Of a DNA stretch of 64,000 bases, positions 46,887 to 55,302 are shown piece after piece. Made by a program: the position numbers and the translations under genes. The notes beneath the pieces are model-generated. The model ran no database searches, was not told the origin of the DNA, and worked only from the letters and a program-made list of their open reading frames with translations. The stretch spans positions 1 to 64,000 of the forward strand of contig NZ_CP162006.1 in the NCBI RefSeq assembly GCF_040822085.1, written 5' to 3'. The stretch's first letter is position 1; the number at the start of each line of letters is the position of its first letter. Source of the DNA: Rhodoferax sp. WC2427. GTDB taxonomy: Bacteria > Pseudomonadota > Gammaproteobacteria > Burkholderiales > Burkholderiaceae_C.

Positions 46887-48034
46887 AAGCGCATGAACCT
46901 TTCGTCAAAACCGAGTTGCAGCACTTCCGTGCGGGCGGCCAAAAACCGGTCGCGCCAGCGGCGCAGGGTTTCGGCGTAGTCGGGGCCGAAGGCGAATTCG
47001 TCCACCACCTCCAGCCCAGCCGCGGCGGCTTCGCGGCGGAATTCGCGCGGGCAGGGCAGGCAGCCGCCGGGGAAGATGTACTGCTGGATGAAGTCGGTGC
47101 TGCTGATGTAGCGCTCGAACAGGCTGTCGTCGATGACGATGCTCTGGATGCAGGCGCGGCCCCCCGGCTTGAGCAGGCGGGCCACGGTCTGGAAATAGGT
47201 GGGCCAGTATTCGCGGCCCACGGCTTCCACCATTTCCACCGAGCAGATGGCGTCAAACGGCGCGTCGGTGATGTCGCGGTAGTCCTGCAGGCGCAGGTCG
47301 GCGCGGCTATCCATGCCCAGGCGCTGCACGCGCTGGTGGGCGAAGGCGAGTTGCTCGGTACTCAGGGTCACGCCGGTCACGCTGGCGTTGAATTCGGTGG
47401 TGCCCATTTCGGCCAGTGCGCCCCAGCCGCAGCCAATTTCCAGCACCCGGTCGCCGGGCTGCACCCGGGCCATGGCCAGGGCACGGCGGACCTTGGCGTC
47501 TTGCGCCTCGCGCAGCGGTTTGTCCAGCTCGCCCTCGAACCAGGCGGACGAGTAGTTCATGCTGTCGTCCAGCCACAGGCTGTAGAAGGCGTTGCCCAGG
47601 TCGTAGTGGGCGTGGATGTTCTTCTGGCTGTTGGCTTTGGTGTTGCGGTTCAGCAGGTGCTTGATGCGGTACCACAGGCGGCCCACCCAGTTGCCGTAGA
47701 CCACGTCTTCGATCTCTTGCCGGTTGCAGATGAAGACGGTGAGCAGATCGGTCAGGTTGGGGGTGGTCCAGTCGCCGTCGATATAGGTTTCGGCCACACC
47801 GATGTCGCCGGACTTGAGGGCTGCGGCGCAGACGTTCCAGTTTTTCAGCGTCATGGCGGCGGTAGGGGCATCGCCATGTTGCTGGTGGTTGCCGAAGACC
47901 TGCATGCTGCCGTCGGGCAACTGCATGGTGATGCTGCCGTGGCGCAGGCGCTGCAAGAGCCTCAGGGCGGTGCGGGCGGCCGCCGGGGCATCGCTGGGCA
48001 CGGCAAAACCGGGAGCAGTGGTGGTGGAGTTCAT
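46802..48034 (-). CDS. cfa: Cyclopropane-fatty-acyl-phospholipid synthase
   Basis: This 410-residue SAM-dependent enzyme adds a methylene (or methyl) group across the double bond of membrane acyl chains. Motifs are IHAHYDLGNAFYSLWLDDSMNYSS-like (family hallmark, about residue 140), LEIGCGWGALAEMG (SAM loop), CSVEMVEAVGREYWPTYF and FIQQYIFPGGCLPCP. The ATG at 48034 lies 6 bp from the end of the DUF1365 gene. Its context with flavin oxidase and DUF1365 genes suggests the specialised CfaB-like member rather than the stationary-phase Cfa. Confidence 0.92.
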   Translation of the reverse strand: MNSTTTAPGFAVPSDAPAAARTALRLLQRLRHGSITMQLPDGSMQVFGNHQQHGDAPTAAMTLKNWNVCAAALKSGDIGVAETYIDGDWTTPNLTDLLTVFICNRQEIEDVVYGNWVGRLWYRIKHLLNRNTKANSQKNIHAHYDLGNAFYSLWLDDSMNYSSAWFEGELDKPLREAQDAKVRRALAMARVQPGDRVLEIGCGWGALAEMGTTEFNASVTGVTLSTEQLAFAHQRVQRLGMDSRADLRLQDYRDITDAPFDAICSVEMVEAVGREYWPTYFQTVARLLKPGGRACIQSIVIDDSLFERYISSTDFIQQYIFPGGCLPCPREFRREAAAAGLEVVDEFAFGPDYAETLRRWRDRFLAARTEVLQLGFDERFMRLWEFYLAYCEAAFDKGNINLVQYTLLKK

Positions 48035-48039
48035 TGCGT

Positions 48040-48786
48040 TTATCTCGTCACAAAATCTTTGGGCGGCAGGGGTTTGCTGAAAAATCGCACGCGTTTGCGC
48101 CACAGGCGAAAGGCCTGCCAATGGATGCGCGCCACCACGCCCAGCGTCATGGCCGGGTAGCGCCAGAGCGCCTGGCGGATGCTGGCCGGGGTGATGGCTT
48201 GCAGCGTGCCGCTGACGCTGGTCTCAATCAGCGCGCCCTGGCTGTCGTCATAGTCGACACGGGCCACGGTGCGGTCGCCGGATCGCATGAAGCGGAAGCG
48301 GTAGCCGCCCTCGACCGGGCAGAACGGCGATACGTGGAACACCTTGGCTGCCGTCAGCTCCACCCCATAGCGCGGTTGGTCCAGCACGTAGCAGTGGCGC
48401 TCGCCAAAGGTGTTGTTGACCTCGACCACGATGGCCCGCAGGCTGCCATCCAAGCGGTGGCAGTACCAGAAGCTGACGGGCTTGAAGGTGTGGCCGAAGA
48501 CGCGCGGGTAGCAGTGCAGCCAGATCTCGCCGTCGGCGTCAAGAATGCCTTCGCGCTGCAGCAGGGACTCCATCCACGCCAGCGCACTGCCCTGGCCGTC
48601 GCCGTGGTCGGCGTCGTAAAAGCTCAGGGCGGCGCGGCGGTTGACGGCCAGGGCCGTGCCCGCCAAGGACCGCATCGGCAGCATCAAAAAATAGGTAGGG
48701 TAGGCAAACGCGTGCCGCACCGGGCGCAGCCGGGTGTGGCGGACCTGGCCAAAGCCGATGCTCGCCTGGTGCGGGGCCGGGGTCAT
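48040..48786 (-). CDS. DUF1365 protein
   Basis: This 248-residue protein starts IGFGQVRHTRLRPVRHAFAYPTYF-like; the HxRxxPxxHxFxY motif and KPVSFWYCHRLDGSLRAIVVEVNNTFGERH-like central block are diagnostic of DUF1365. The biochemical function is unknown, but it is almost always between the flavin oxidase and cfa genes, as here. The start overlaps the oxidase stop by 4 bp. Confidence 0.9.
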   Translation of the reverse strand: MTPAPHQASIGFGQVRHTRLRPVRHAFAYPTYFLMLPMRSLAGTALAVNRRAALSFYDADHGDGQGSALAWMESLLQREGILDADGEIWLHCYPRVFGHTFKPVSFWYCHRLDGSLRAIVVEVNNTFGERHCYVLDQPRYGVELTAAKVFHVSPFCPVEGGYRFRFMRSGDRTVARVDYDDSQGALIETSVSGTLQAITPASIRQALWRYPAMTLGVVARIHWQAFRLWRKRVRFFSKPLPPKDFVTR

Positions 48787-50078
48787 ACCCCCGCCTTCAG
48801 CAGCTCGGCCACCGCCAGCCCGGCTTTCAGGCCGTCTTCATGGAAGCCGTAGCCCATCCACGCGCCACAGAAATAGGTGTTGTGCTGGCCTTGCAGCGCG
48901 GGCATGCGCTGCTGCGCGGCGATGGCGGGCAGGTCCAGCACCGGGTGGGCGTAGTCAAACGTGCCCAGCACCTGGGGGTGGGCGATGTCGCGTGTGGGGT
49001 TTAGCGACACGATGACCGGCTGCTCCCAGGGCAGGGGCTGCAGCTTGTTGAGCCAGTAGTGCAGACACACCCGGGCCGACTCGGTGGCGGTGGCGGGCGC
49101 GCGTTCGTAATTCCACGCGGCCCAGGCCTCAGGGTTGCGCGGCAGCACCGAGGCGTCGGTGTGCAGCACGGCGCGGTTGGCGTGGTAGTGGATGGCACCC
49201 AGCGTGGCCTCCTCCGCCGGGGTGGGCGCGGCCAGCAGGGCCAGGGCCTGGTCGGAATGGGTGGCCAGCACCACCTTGTCGAAGCGCTCGGTGCGGGCCA
49301 GCCCGTGCTGCAGGCTGGTGATGAACACGCCGCCTGGTGTGCGCTCAATACGCATCACCGGGCTGAGGAGGCGCCTGTCGTCGATCTTTGCGGTGATCTT
49401 GTCCACGTAGTGCCGCGCACCGCCGGTCACCGTCCACCACTGGGGCCGGTTGAGCACCTGCAGCAGGCCGTGGTTGTGGCAAAAGCGCACCATGGTGGCG
49501 ACAGGGAACAGCAGCATCTGGGCCGTGGGGCAGCTCCAGATGCAGCCCATCATCGGCAAAAAGTACCAGTCGCGGAAGGCCGTGCCAAACCGGTGCTGGT
49601 CCAGAAACGCGCCCAGCGGCTGGGCCAGGGCGGCGTCGTTGTTGTCCAGCGCGAGCTGGGTGGTGATCTGGTTGAAGCGCAGCAGGTCGCGCAGCATGCC
49701 CCAGAAGCGCGGGCTCCACAGGTTGCGTTTCTGGGCAAACACGCTGCCCAGGGTGCTGCCGCTCCATTCCACATAGCGTTCGCCCGGCACGGTGGTGGGG
49801 ATCTGGGCAGAGAAAGACATGTCCGTCTTGGAGGTCTCCACCTTCAGTTCGGCCAGCAGGGCGATGAGCTGCGGGTAGGTGCGCTCGTTGAAAACCAGAA
49901 AGCCCGTATCCACCCCATGGGTGACCATGCCGCCGGGTGTGGGCAGGGTGAGATCGACGGTGTGGGTATGGCCGCCAAAGTAATGACCCGCTTCGAACAG
50001 CGTGGTTTCGGCCCGGCCCTGCAGGCTATGCGCCACGGCCAGGCCGGAAATGCCGGAGCCGACGATGGCCAGCTTCAT
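48783..50078 (-). CDS. FAD-dependent amine-oxidase-like oxidoreductase
   Basis: This 431-residue flavoprotein starts MKLAIVGSGISGLAVAHSL, the dinucleotide-binding motif. LFEAGHYFGGHTHTVDLTLP and VDTGFLVFNERTYPQLIALLAEL follow, both typical of the oxidase linked to DUF1365/Cfa. The C-terminus has GAWMGYGFHEDGLKAGLAVAE for FAD binding. It could act as a desaturase or oxidase on acyl chains. ATG 50078 is preferred; ATG 50090 is possible. It is the first gene of the lipid operon. Confidence 0.9.
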   Translation of the reverse strand: MKLAIVGSGISGLAVAHSLQGRAETTLFEAGHYFGGHTHTVDLTLPTPGGMVTHGVDTGFLVFNERTYPQLIALLAELKVETSKTDMSFSAQIPTTVPGERYVEWSGSTLGSVFAQKRNLWSPRFWGMLRDLLRFNQITTQLALDNNDAALAQPLGAFLDQHRFGTAFRDWYFLPMMGCIWSCPTAQMLLFPVATMVRFCHNHGLLQVLNRPQWWTVTGGARHYVDKITAKIDDRRLLSPVMRIERTPGGVFITSLQHGLARTERFDKVVLATHSDQALALLAAPTPAEEATLGAIHYHANRAVLHTDASVLPRNPEAWAAWNYERAPATATESARVCLHYWLNKLQPLPWEQPVIVSLNPTRDIAHPQVLGTFDYAHPVLDLPAIAAQQRMPALQGQHNTYFCGAWMGYGFHEDGLKAGLAVAELLKAGV

Positions 50079-50340
50079 ACGGCTGGGCATGGCGCGGGAA
50101 GGAAAGTGGCTGCGAAGCACCCCAAGGCGAACGAGGGAGTGAGGGAGGAGGAGAACCGCCCCGGGGCTGCATGCCGGCACAGAGTGCGCGGATGGCTTCG
50201 CTGCCAGAAAAACAGATGCGCCCCATCGGCCGCATTGCCGATAAAGACCGATTCCGAACGCCATAAGTTCCCGGCCCGACCGGCAATGCGGCGGTAAAGG
50301 AATGTGAAGTACGGGATGGTGGAGAAGCACATATGGCGAT

Positions 50341-50369
50341 AATATACCAATCAGTCACTTTGTGACCAA
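50341..50369 (-). promoter_or_regulatory. Promoter with palindromic operator upstream of the lipid operon
   Basis: On the minus strand TTGGTC (50369-50364), a 17-bp spacer and TATATT (50346-50341) make a plausible sigma-70 promoter. The sequence GTCAC-AAA-GTGAC (50366-50354), a perfect inverted repeat, spans the -35 and the spacer and looks like a repressor operator. The leader to the oxidase start would be about 255 nt. I saw nothing else recognisable in the 389-bp gap 50079-50467. Confidence 0.55.
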
Positions 50370-50467
50370 TAAGTTTTATTTTTAGCAATCAACCCCACCA
50401 CGGCCGTGCGTCTGACACAAAGTGCCATGTTGACCGCCTAAAATGAAAGCCGTTAAGAAGGACTTCC

Positions 50468-51334
50468 ATGCTCTATCCCGAACTCTTTAGACAACTCGAA
50501 GCCGTGCGTTGGAACATGGAAAAAGACGTTCCATGGGACACGTTCGATGCCAGCCTGCTGACCGACGAACAGGCGCAGACCATCAAGATGAACGCCATCA
50601 CCGAGTGGGCCGCCCTGCCCGCCACCGAAATGTTCTTGCGCGACAACCAGGACGACAGCGACTTTTCCGCCTTCATGTCGATCTGGTTTTTTGAGGAGCA
50701 AAAGCATTCGCTGGTGCTGATGGAGTACCTGCGCCGCTTCCGCCCCGACCTGGTGCCCACCGAAGAAGAGCTGCACGACATCCGCTTCGAATTCGACCCG
50801 GCCCCGGCCCTGGAGACGCTGATGCTGCACTTTTGCGGCGAGATCCGCCTGAACCACTGGTACCGCCGCGCCAGTGAATGGCATTCGGAGCCGGTGATCA
50901 AGAACATCTACACCAAGCTCAGCCAGGACGAAGCCCGCCACGGCGGTGCCTACCTGCGCTACATGAAACGCGCCATCGCCAACACCGGCAACGAAGCCCG
51001 CGGTGCCTTCACCAAGGTCGGCGTGCTGATGGCCAGCGCCCGCCGCACCGCGCAGGCGCTGCACCCCACCAACCTGCACGTGAACGAAAGCCTGTTTCCG
51101 CGCGACACCATCCAGAGCCGCCTGCCCGACCCGGCCTGGCTAGAGCACTGGCTGGACACGCAGATCAAGTTCGACGCGGTGTGGGAGGGCAAGGTGGTCG
51201 ATCGCATCCTGCACAACCTGAGCCTGCTGATGGACCGCAGCTTCAAGACCGTGCAGGAGCTGAACCGCTACCGCAAGGAAGTCAGCAAGGAGCTGGCGGC
51301 CGTTGTGGAACCCGCAGTGCCCGCAGCAACCTGA
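50468..51334 (+). CDS. Ferritin-like diiron protein (acyl-ACP-desaturase-like)
   Basis: This 288-residue helical protein carries a carboxylate-bridged diiron set. WFFEEQKHSLVLMEYLRRF has one ExxH pair (about residue 80) and YTKLSQDEARHGGAYLRYM a second DExxH pair (about residue 155), with further glutamates in ALPATEMFLRD and LHFCGEIRLNHWY. The pattern fits the acyl-ACP desaturase/ferritin-like family. The substrate is unknown. It is divergent from the lipid operon and may take part in the same membrane modification. AAGAAGGA precedes the ATG. Confidence 0.8.
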   Translation: MLYPELFRQLEAVRWNMEKDVPWDTFDASLLTDEQAQTIKMNAITEWAALPATEMFLRDNQDDSDFSAFMSIWFFEEQKHSLVLMEYLRRFRPDLVPTEEELHDIRFEFDPAPALETLMLHFCGEIRLNHWYRRASEWHSEPVIKNIYTKLSQDEARHGGAYLRYMKRAIANTGNEARGAFTKVGVLMASARRTAQALHPTNLHVNESLFPRDTIQSRLPDPAWLEHWLDTQIKFDAVWEGKVVDRILHNLSLLMDRSFKTVQELNRYRKEVSKELAAVVEPAVPAAT

Positions 51335-51342
51335 GAGCCTAG

Positions 51343-52545
51343 CTAGATCAGCGCCAGCAGCTTCTCCAGCTGCACCTGCACTTTCACCTCGCGATGCGGC
51401 ACGTGGGCGATGATCTTGGTGATCGGTAGATTGGTTTCGCGCACGATCATCTCGCCCATGGGCATGCCGTCGCGGTTGATGATCACCGCCACACGCGGGG
51501 CCGTGGTGTTGGCGCTGCGGCGGATCACCACCGCCACCTCGCCATTGGCCAGCCGCACATAGACGCCCGGCGAATACACGCCCACAGCCTTGATCAGGGC
51601 CGCACCAGCCTGGTCCACGTGCTGTTTTTCGTCGAAATAGCAGGCCTGCATGGCGGCGTTTGGCGGCATCGACAGGCGGCCCACGCGCGGCGACAGCCGG
51701 GCGATGAAGGTATCCGCCCGCTGCAGCAGCCGGGCCAGACGCATGGCCACGGTCTTGTTCTCCAGCGGGCCTGGCGCGCGGTCGTGGTGGTGGCGCACCG
51801 CCAGCAACCAGTCTTCGTTGTCCACGCCCATCGCCACCAGCATGCTGAAGGCGCGCTGCGCGTGCTGCTCCACCAGGTCGATCTGCTTGGCCGTCAGGGC
51901 CTGGTTTTGCACCGTCAGCTCGTCTTGCAGCGCGGTCATGGCGATGTTCATGGTCAGCGCGGCCTTGCCCAGCGTGGCATCCTGGTCGGACGGCCAGTTC
52001 AGCACCTCGCGCGCGGCCAGGCTGCACACCACGTAGACCAGCATGGCGTGGGTGGCGCTGTACATCTGCACCTCGGTGGCGGACAAATGCATCAGCGCGC
52101 ACAACGTGGCATCGGGGTGGTTCTCCACCAGGGCGTGCAGCTCGGCGTAGAGCTTTTCCAGCCGCGGCAGAAACTGCTCGCTCTGCGGGTCGCGCAGCAG
52201 GCCGTTGGCGCGGATTTGCAGCGCGGTCCAGTCGGGGATGCGGGTGGCTTCGCTGGCGGTGGTCTTGTCCAGGTCGGAGGCCGCCAGCTGCATATCGGCA
52301 ATGTCGCCCAGGGTGGTGTCGGCCCGCACCATGTCGTACAACTTGCCGACATAGGCACGGTGGTTGTCGGCGGCGTCTACGTCCACGCACAGGGTCATGC
52401 CGCGCGAGGTCCAGTAGGTAATTTCTTCGCGCTCGGTGATGATGTAGCCCTTGTGCGCCAGCAGCACGCCCTGCTCGTTACGCAAGGCAAATGGCAAGGG
52501 TTGTCCGAGGCGCAGGGTGGAGGTATTGACGGCGATGAGGTTCAT
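51343..52545 (-). CDS. Degenerate HD-GYP-like protein
   Basis: This 400-residue protein has an N-terminal domain (RLGQPLPFALRNEQGVLLAHKGYII) like the beta-rich module before many HD-GYP domains. The central helical region shows SATHAMLVYVVCSLAARE and AVRHHHDRAPGPL, then ARLLQRADTFIARLSPRVGR, which aligns by eye with the HD-GYP second half, but the HDIGK and GYP motifs are not intact. The active site is probably altered, so it may be a c-di-GMP-related sensor rather than a phosphodiesterase. The start is ATG 52545; the open frame extends 41 codons further. Confidence 0.65.
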   Translation of the reverse strand: MNLIAVNTSTLRLGQPLPFALRNEQGVLLAHKGYIITEREEITYWTSRGMTLCVDVDAADNHRAYVGKLYDMVRADTTLGDIADMQLAASDLDKTTASEATRIPDWTALQIRANGLLRDPQSEQFLPRLEKLYAELHALVENHPDATLCALMHLSATEVQMYSATHAMLVYVVCSLAAREVLNWPSDQDATLGKAALTMNIAMTALQDELTVQNQALTAKQIDLVEQHAQRAFSMLVAMGVDNEDWLLAVRHHHDRAPGPLENKTVAMRLARLLQRADTFIARLSPRVGRLSMPPNAAMQACYFDEKQHVDQAGAALIKAVGVYSPGVYVRLANGEVAVVIRRSANTTAPRVAVIINRDGMPMGEMIVRETNLPITKIIAHVPHREVKVQVQLEKLLALI

Positions 52546-52598
52546 GGGGCGAGAGCGTATCAGTTCAAGGGCCCGCTGTCGCCTGCTAGCATTTGCCC

Positions 52599-53111
52599 AT
52601 GACCGACACCCCTGCTTTCCTACCGCCACCCGCCTTTCTGGACAAAATCTGCAGCCGCGCCGACGCACCGGCCCGGCTGGCCCACCTGCCCCGCCCCTGG
52701 GTGTTTACCAACGGGGTGTTCGACATCCTGCACCGCGGCCACGCCACGTATCTGGCGCAGGCCCGCTCGCTGGGCGGCAGCCTGGTGGTAGCGCTCAACA
52801 GCGATGCCTCGGCCCGCCGCCTGGGCAAGGGCCCAGACCGCCCGCTGAACGCCGAGGCCGACCGCGCCGTGCTGATGGCCGCGCTGGAGTCGGTGAGCCT
52901 GGTCACCTGGTTTGACGAGAACACGCCGCTGGAACTGATCACCGAGCTGCGCCCCGACATCCTGGTCAAGGGCGGCGACTACGACATGCAAAAGCTGGCC
53001 GAGACCGCCGTGGTGCAGGCCTACGGCGGCACGGCCCGGGCGATTCCGTTCCTGGACGGCTATTCCACCACCGCCCTGGTCCACAAAATCAAGCAACCGC
53101 ACGGTGGTTGA
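52599..53111 (+). CDS. RfaE2/HldE-C-like heptose-1-phosphate adenylyltransferase
   Basis: This 170-residue nucleotidyltransferase has the class I motif FTNGVFDILHRGHATYL (HxGH) and LVVALNSDASARRLGKGPDRPLN. The latter, with ALESVSLVTWFDENTPLELI and PDILVKGGDY, marks the RfaE domain II group that makes ADP-heptose for LPS. No RfaE kinase domain is attached, the usual arrangement in betaproteobacteria. The ATG is at 52599. It overlaps the permease gene by 8 bp. Confidence 0.92.
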   Translation: MTDTPAFLPPPAFLDKICSRADAPARLAHLPRPWVFTNGVFDILHRGHATYLAQARSLGGSLVVALNSDASARRLGKGPDRPLNAEADRAVLMAALESVSLVTWFDENTPLELITELRPDILVKGGDYDMQKLAETAVVQAYGGTARAIPFLDGYSTTALVHKIKQPHGG

Positions 53112-54222
53112 GGCGCTGCAGCGCGTCTGGCGGGCGCTGCGCCAGGACAGGTTTCTGCAGATCCTGCTGCTGGGCCTGGTGCTGCTCAGTGTGGCCACCC
53201 GCACGCCGCTGGCCGCCTACCCCGCCCTGGTGGACTGGCCCACCATCGCCGCCCTCACCGGCCTGCTGGCCCTGACCCTGGGCGTGGAGACCAGCGGCGC
53301 ACTGCACCGCCTGGGCCACTGGCTGGTGGGCTACATGACCAGCGAACGCGCGGCCGCCCTGTGCCTGGTCAGTGCCGCCGCCGTGCTGTCCACCGTGCTG
53401 ACCAATGACGTGGCGCTGTTCGTCATTGTGCCGCTCACCCTAGGCATCTGCCGCATCACCCCGCTGCCGACCACCCGGCTGGTGGTGTTCGAGGCGCTGG
53501 CGGTGAACGCGGGCTCGGCCCTCACGCCCATCGGCAATCCGCAAAACCTGTTCTTGTGGCAGCTCTCGGGCACCTCGTTTGGCGGTTTTGTGTGGCACAT
53601 GCTGCCGCTGGTGGCGGTGCTGATGCTGTTGCTGCTGCTGGTGACGGCCCTGGCCTTCTCCGGGCGCGCCCTGCAGGCCACCGACCCCCAGGCCGAGCAC
53701 CCGCTCAACCGGCGGCTGCTGGGTGCCTCGCTGCTGCTGTACCCGGTGTTTCTGGTGCTGACCGACCTGCACTACGCACCCTGGGCCCTGGTGGCCGTGC
53801 TGGTGTGCCTGGGAGCACTGCACTGGCGCGTGCTGGTGCAGCTCGACTGGGGGCTGCTGCTGGTGTTTGTGCTGATGTTCATCGACCTGCGCCTGCTCGT
53901 CGGGCTGGGTGCCGTGCAGCAGGCACTGGCGGGCTGGGGGCTGGCCCAGCCGCTGCACCTGTTCTGGGCCGGCATCGCCACCTCGCAAATCGTCAGCAAC
54001 GTGCCCGCCGCGATTGCGCTGGCCGAGTTTTCCAAAGACTGGAAGGTGCTGGCCTACGCCGTCAACATCGGCGGCTTCGGCCTGATGGTGGGCTCGCTGG
54101 CGAACCTGATCGCCCTGCGCATGGCCCCGGACACCAGGGCCTGGCTGCACTTCCATGTGTGGTCGCTGCCGTTTCTGGTGGCCGGGTCGGCGGTGGGGTG
54201 GCTGCTGCTGTTTGCTATGTAA
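53104..54222 (+). CDS. SLC13/ArsB-type anion permease
   Basis: This 372-residue membrane protein has about 10-11 hydrophobic segments. Motifs are VSAAAVLSTVLTNDVALFVIVP and AVNAGSALTPIGNPQNLFLW in the first half and ATSQIVSNVPAAIALAEFS in the second. This repeated asparagine/proline pattern is typical of the ArsB/NhaD/CitM superfamily. The substrate is unknown. The start is GTG at 53104, inside the end of the rfaE2-like gene. Confidence 0.88.
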   Translation: MVEALQRVWRALRQDRFLQILLLGLVLLSVATRTPLAAYPALVDWPTIAALTGLLALTLGVETSGALHRLGHWLVGYMTSERAAALCLVSAAAVLSTVLTNDVALFVIVPLTLGICRITPLPTTRLVVFEALAVNAGSALTPIGNPQNLFLWQLSGTSFGGFVWHMLPLVAVLMLLLLLVTALAFSGRALQATDPQAEHPLNRRLLGASLLLYPVFLVLTDLHYAPWALVAVLVCLGALHWRVLVQLDWGLLLVFVLMFIDLRLLVGLGAVQQALAGWGLAQPLHLFWAGIATSQIVSNVPAAIALAEFSKDWKVLAYAVNIGGFGLMVGSLANLIALRMAPDTRAWLHFHVWSLPFLVAGSAVGWLLLFAM

Positions 54223-54272
54223 AAAGTAGCTTCTCACGCTTATTCCATAAGCATGAGCGTCCTATTTAATAC
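54220..54272 (+). repeat. Dispersed palindromic intergenic repeat, copy 11
   Basis: AAAAAGTAGCTTCTCACGCT, TATTCCATAAGCATGAGCGT, CCTATTT. It lies at the convergent ends of the permease and DUF799 genes and is one of the best matches to the consensus. Confidence 0.8.
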
Positions 54273-54279
54273 AAAACCC

Positions 54280-54954
54280 CTACTGCTCCTTTTGGTACTG
54301 GGGGGACCGGGGACCGTAGAGCAAGCCACCGGGGCGGGCATGGAGCAAGCGGGCGCTGGCCAGGTGGGACAGGCCGTGGCCGGGGTCGCTCACACTGCCG
54401 GCAATCTGGCGCACCAGCGCGGTCACCAGCAAACCGACCAGGCCACCGCCGCTGTTTTGCCGATTTTCCGCATCCGAGGCCGTGGCCCGGCCTTGCCAGA
54501 GCAGCGCCCCGGTGCGCGTGTCCACCAGCTTGCCGGTGGCCGAGACCACGGTGGAGCTGTCGATCACCAGGTACTTGGTGCCGTAGTCTTCCACCGTCAC
54601 GTAGAACACCGCATCGGCACCAAAAATATCGCGCAGCTTGGGCAGCGGGGCCTGGTGCATGTCGGCGGGATGCTCCAGCCCGTTCTCTTTGAAGGTCTGG
54701 TCCACCACCGCCACCGGAAACACGTAGTAGCCCGACTCGGCCAGTGGCGCGGTGACGGTGGACATCACGCTGTACGAGGCGCGGATGTCCACGGTTTTGT
54801 TCAGCGGCGGCAGCACCAGGATGGACGCGGGGCGGCTTTCCCGGAAGGCGGTGTAGTCGTAGCTGGGCTTTTGCACCGCACAGGCGGTCAGCGCCAGGGC
54901 GGCGCCCACCACGGCAAGGCGCGTGGCACTGCGCAGGAGCTTATTTTTTGGCAT
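54280..54954 (-). CDS. DUF799 lipoprotein (GNA1162-like)
   Basis: This 224-residue outer-membrane lipoprotein has a lipobox ALALTAC near residue 25. The DUF799 body shows RPASILVLPPLNKTVDIRAS, SESGYYVFP-like LAESGYYVFPVAVVDQTF and FGADAVFYVTVEDYGTKY. It resembles the meningococcal antigen GNA1162. It is third in a CsgG-DUF4810-DUF799 operon and overlaps the DUF4810 gene by 14 bp. Confidence 0.92.
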   Translation of the reverse strand: MPKNKLLRSATRLAVVGAALALTACAVQKPSYDYTAFRESRPASILVLPPLNKTVDIRASYSVMSTVTAPLAESGYYVFPVAVVDQTFKENGLEHPADMHQAPLPKLRDIFGADAVFYVTVEDYGTKYLVIDSSTVVSATGKLVDTRTGALLWQGRATASDAENRQNSGGGLVGLLVTALVRQIAGSVSDPGHGLSHLASARLLHARPGGLLYGPRSPQYQKEQ

Positions 54955-55297
54955 GTTGGATCAGCAGGTCCATGTAGACCGTGGACTCGGGGAACAGGGA
55001 TTTTTCGGCTTCAAAGGACTGCACGGCCTGGCCGGGTTTGCCCGCCTGGAAGTACAGGTAGCCCAAATGGGCGAAGTAACCCGGCGGCGGTTTACGGGCT
55101 TGCAGGTCGGTCTTTTGCAGATCGGCCTCCAGTGCCGCAATCTGCGCATCGACCGGCACCTTGCCCGGTTCGGCGTACTGGGTGTAGATCTGGTCCTGGT
55201 AGCTGCCCCATTGGTACAGGGTGGGCACCTTGGTGGCGCAGCCGGTCAGCAGCGCCAGGCCGAGCAGGCCCGCGGTGGTGGTGACATTCAAACGCAT
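54941..55297 (-). CDS. DUF4810 lipoprotein
   Basis: This 118-residue lipoprotein (lipobox LALLTGC, Cys 20) has the segment PTLYQWGSYQDQIYTQYA that marks DUF4810. A TPR-like pair follows (YFAHLGYLYFQAGKPGQAVQ, then FEAEKSLFPESTVYMDLL). It sits between the CsgG-like and DUF799 genes and presumably forms a complex with them in the outer membrane. Confidence 0.92.
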   Translation of the reverse strand: MRLNVTTTAGLLGLALLTGCATKVPTLYQWGSYQDQIYTQYAEPGKVPVDAQIAALEADLQKTDLQARKPPPGYFAHLGYLYFQAGKPGQAVQSFEAEKSLFPESTVYMDLLIQHAKK

Positions 55298-55302
55298 GGT
55301 GA

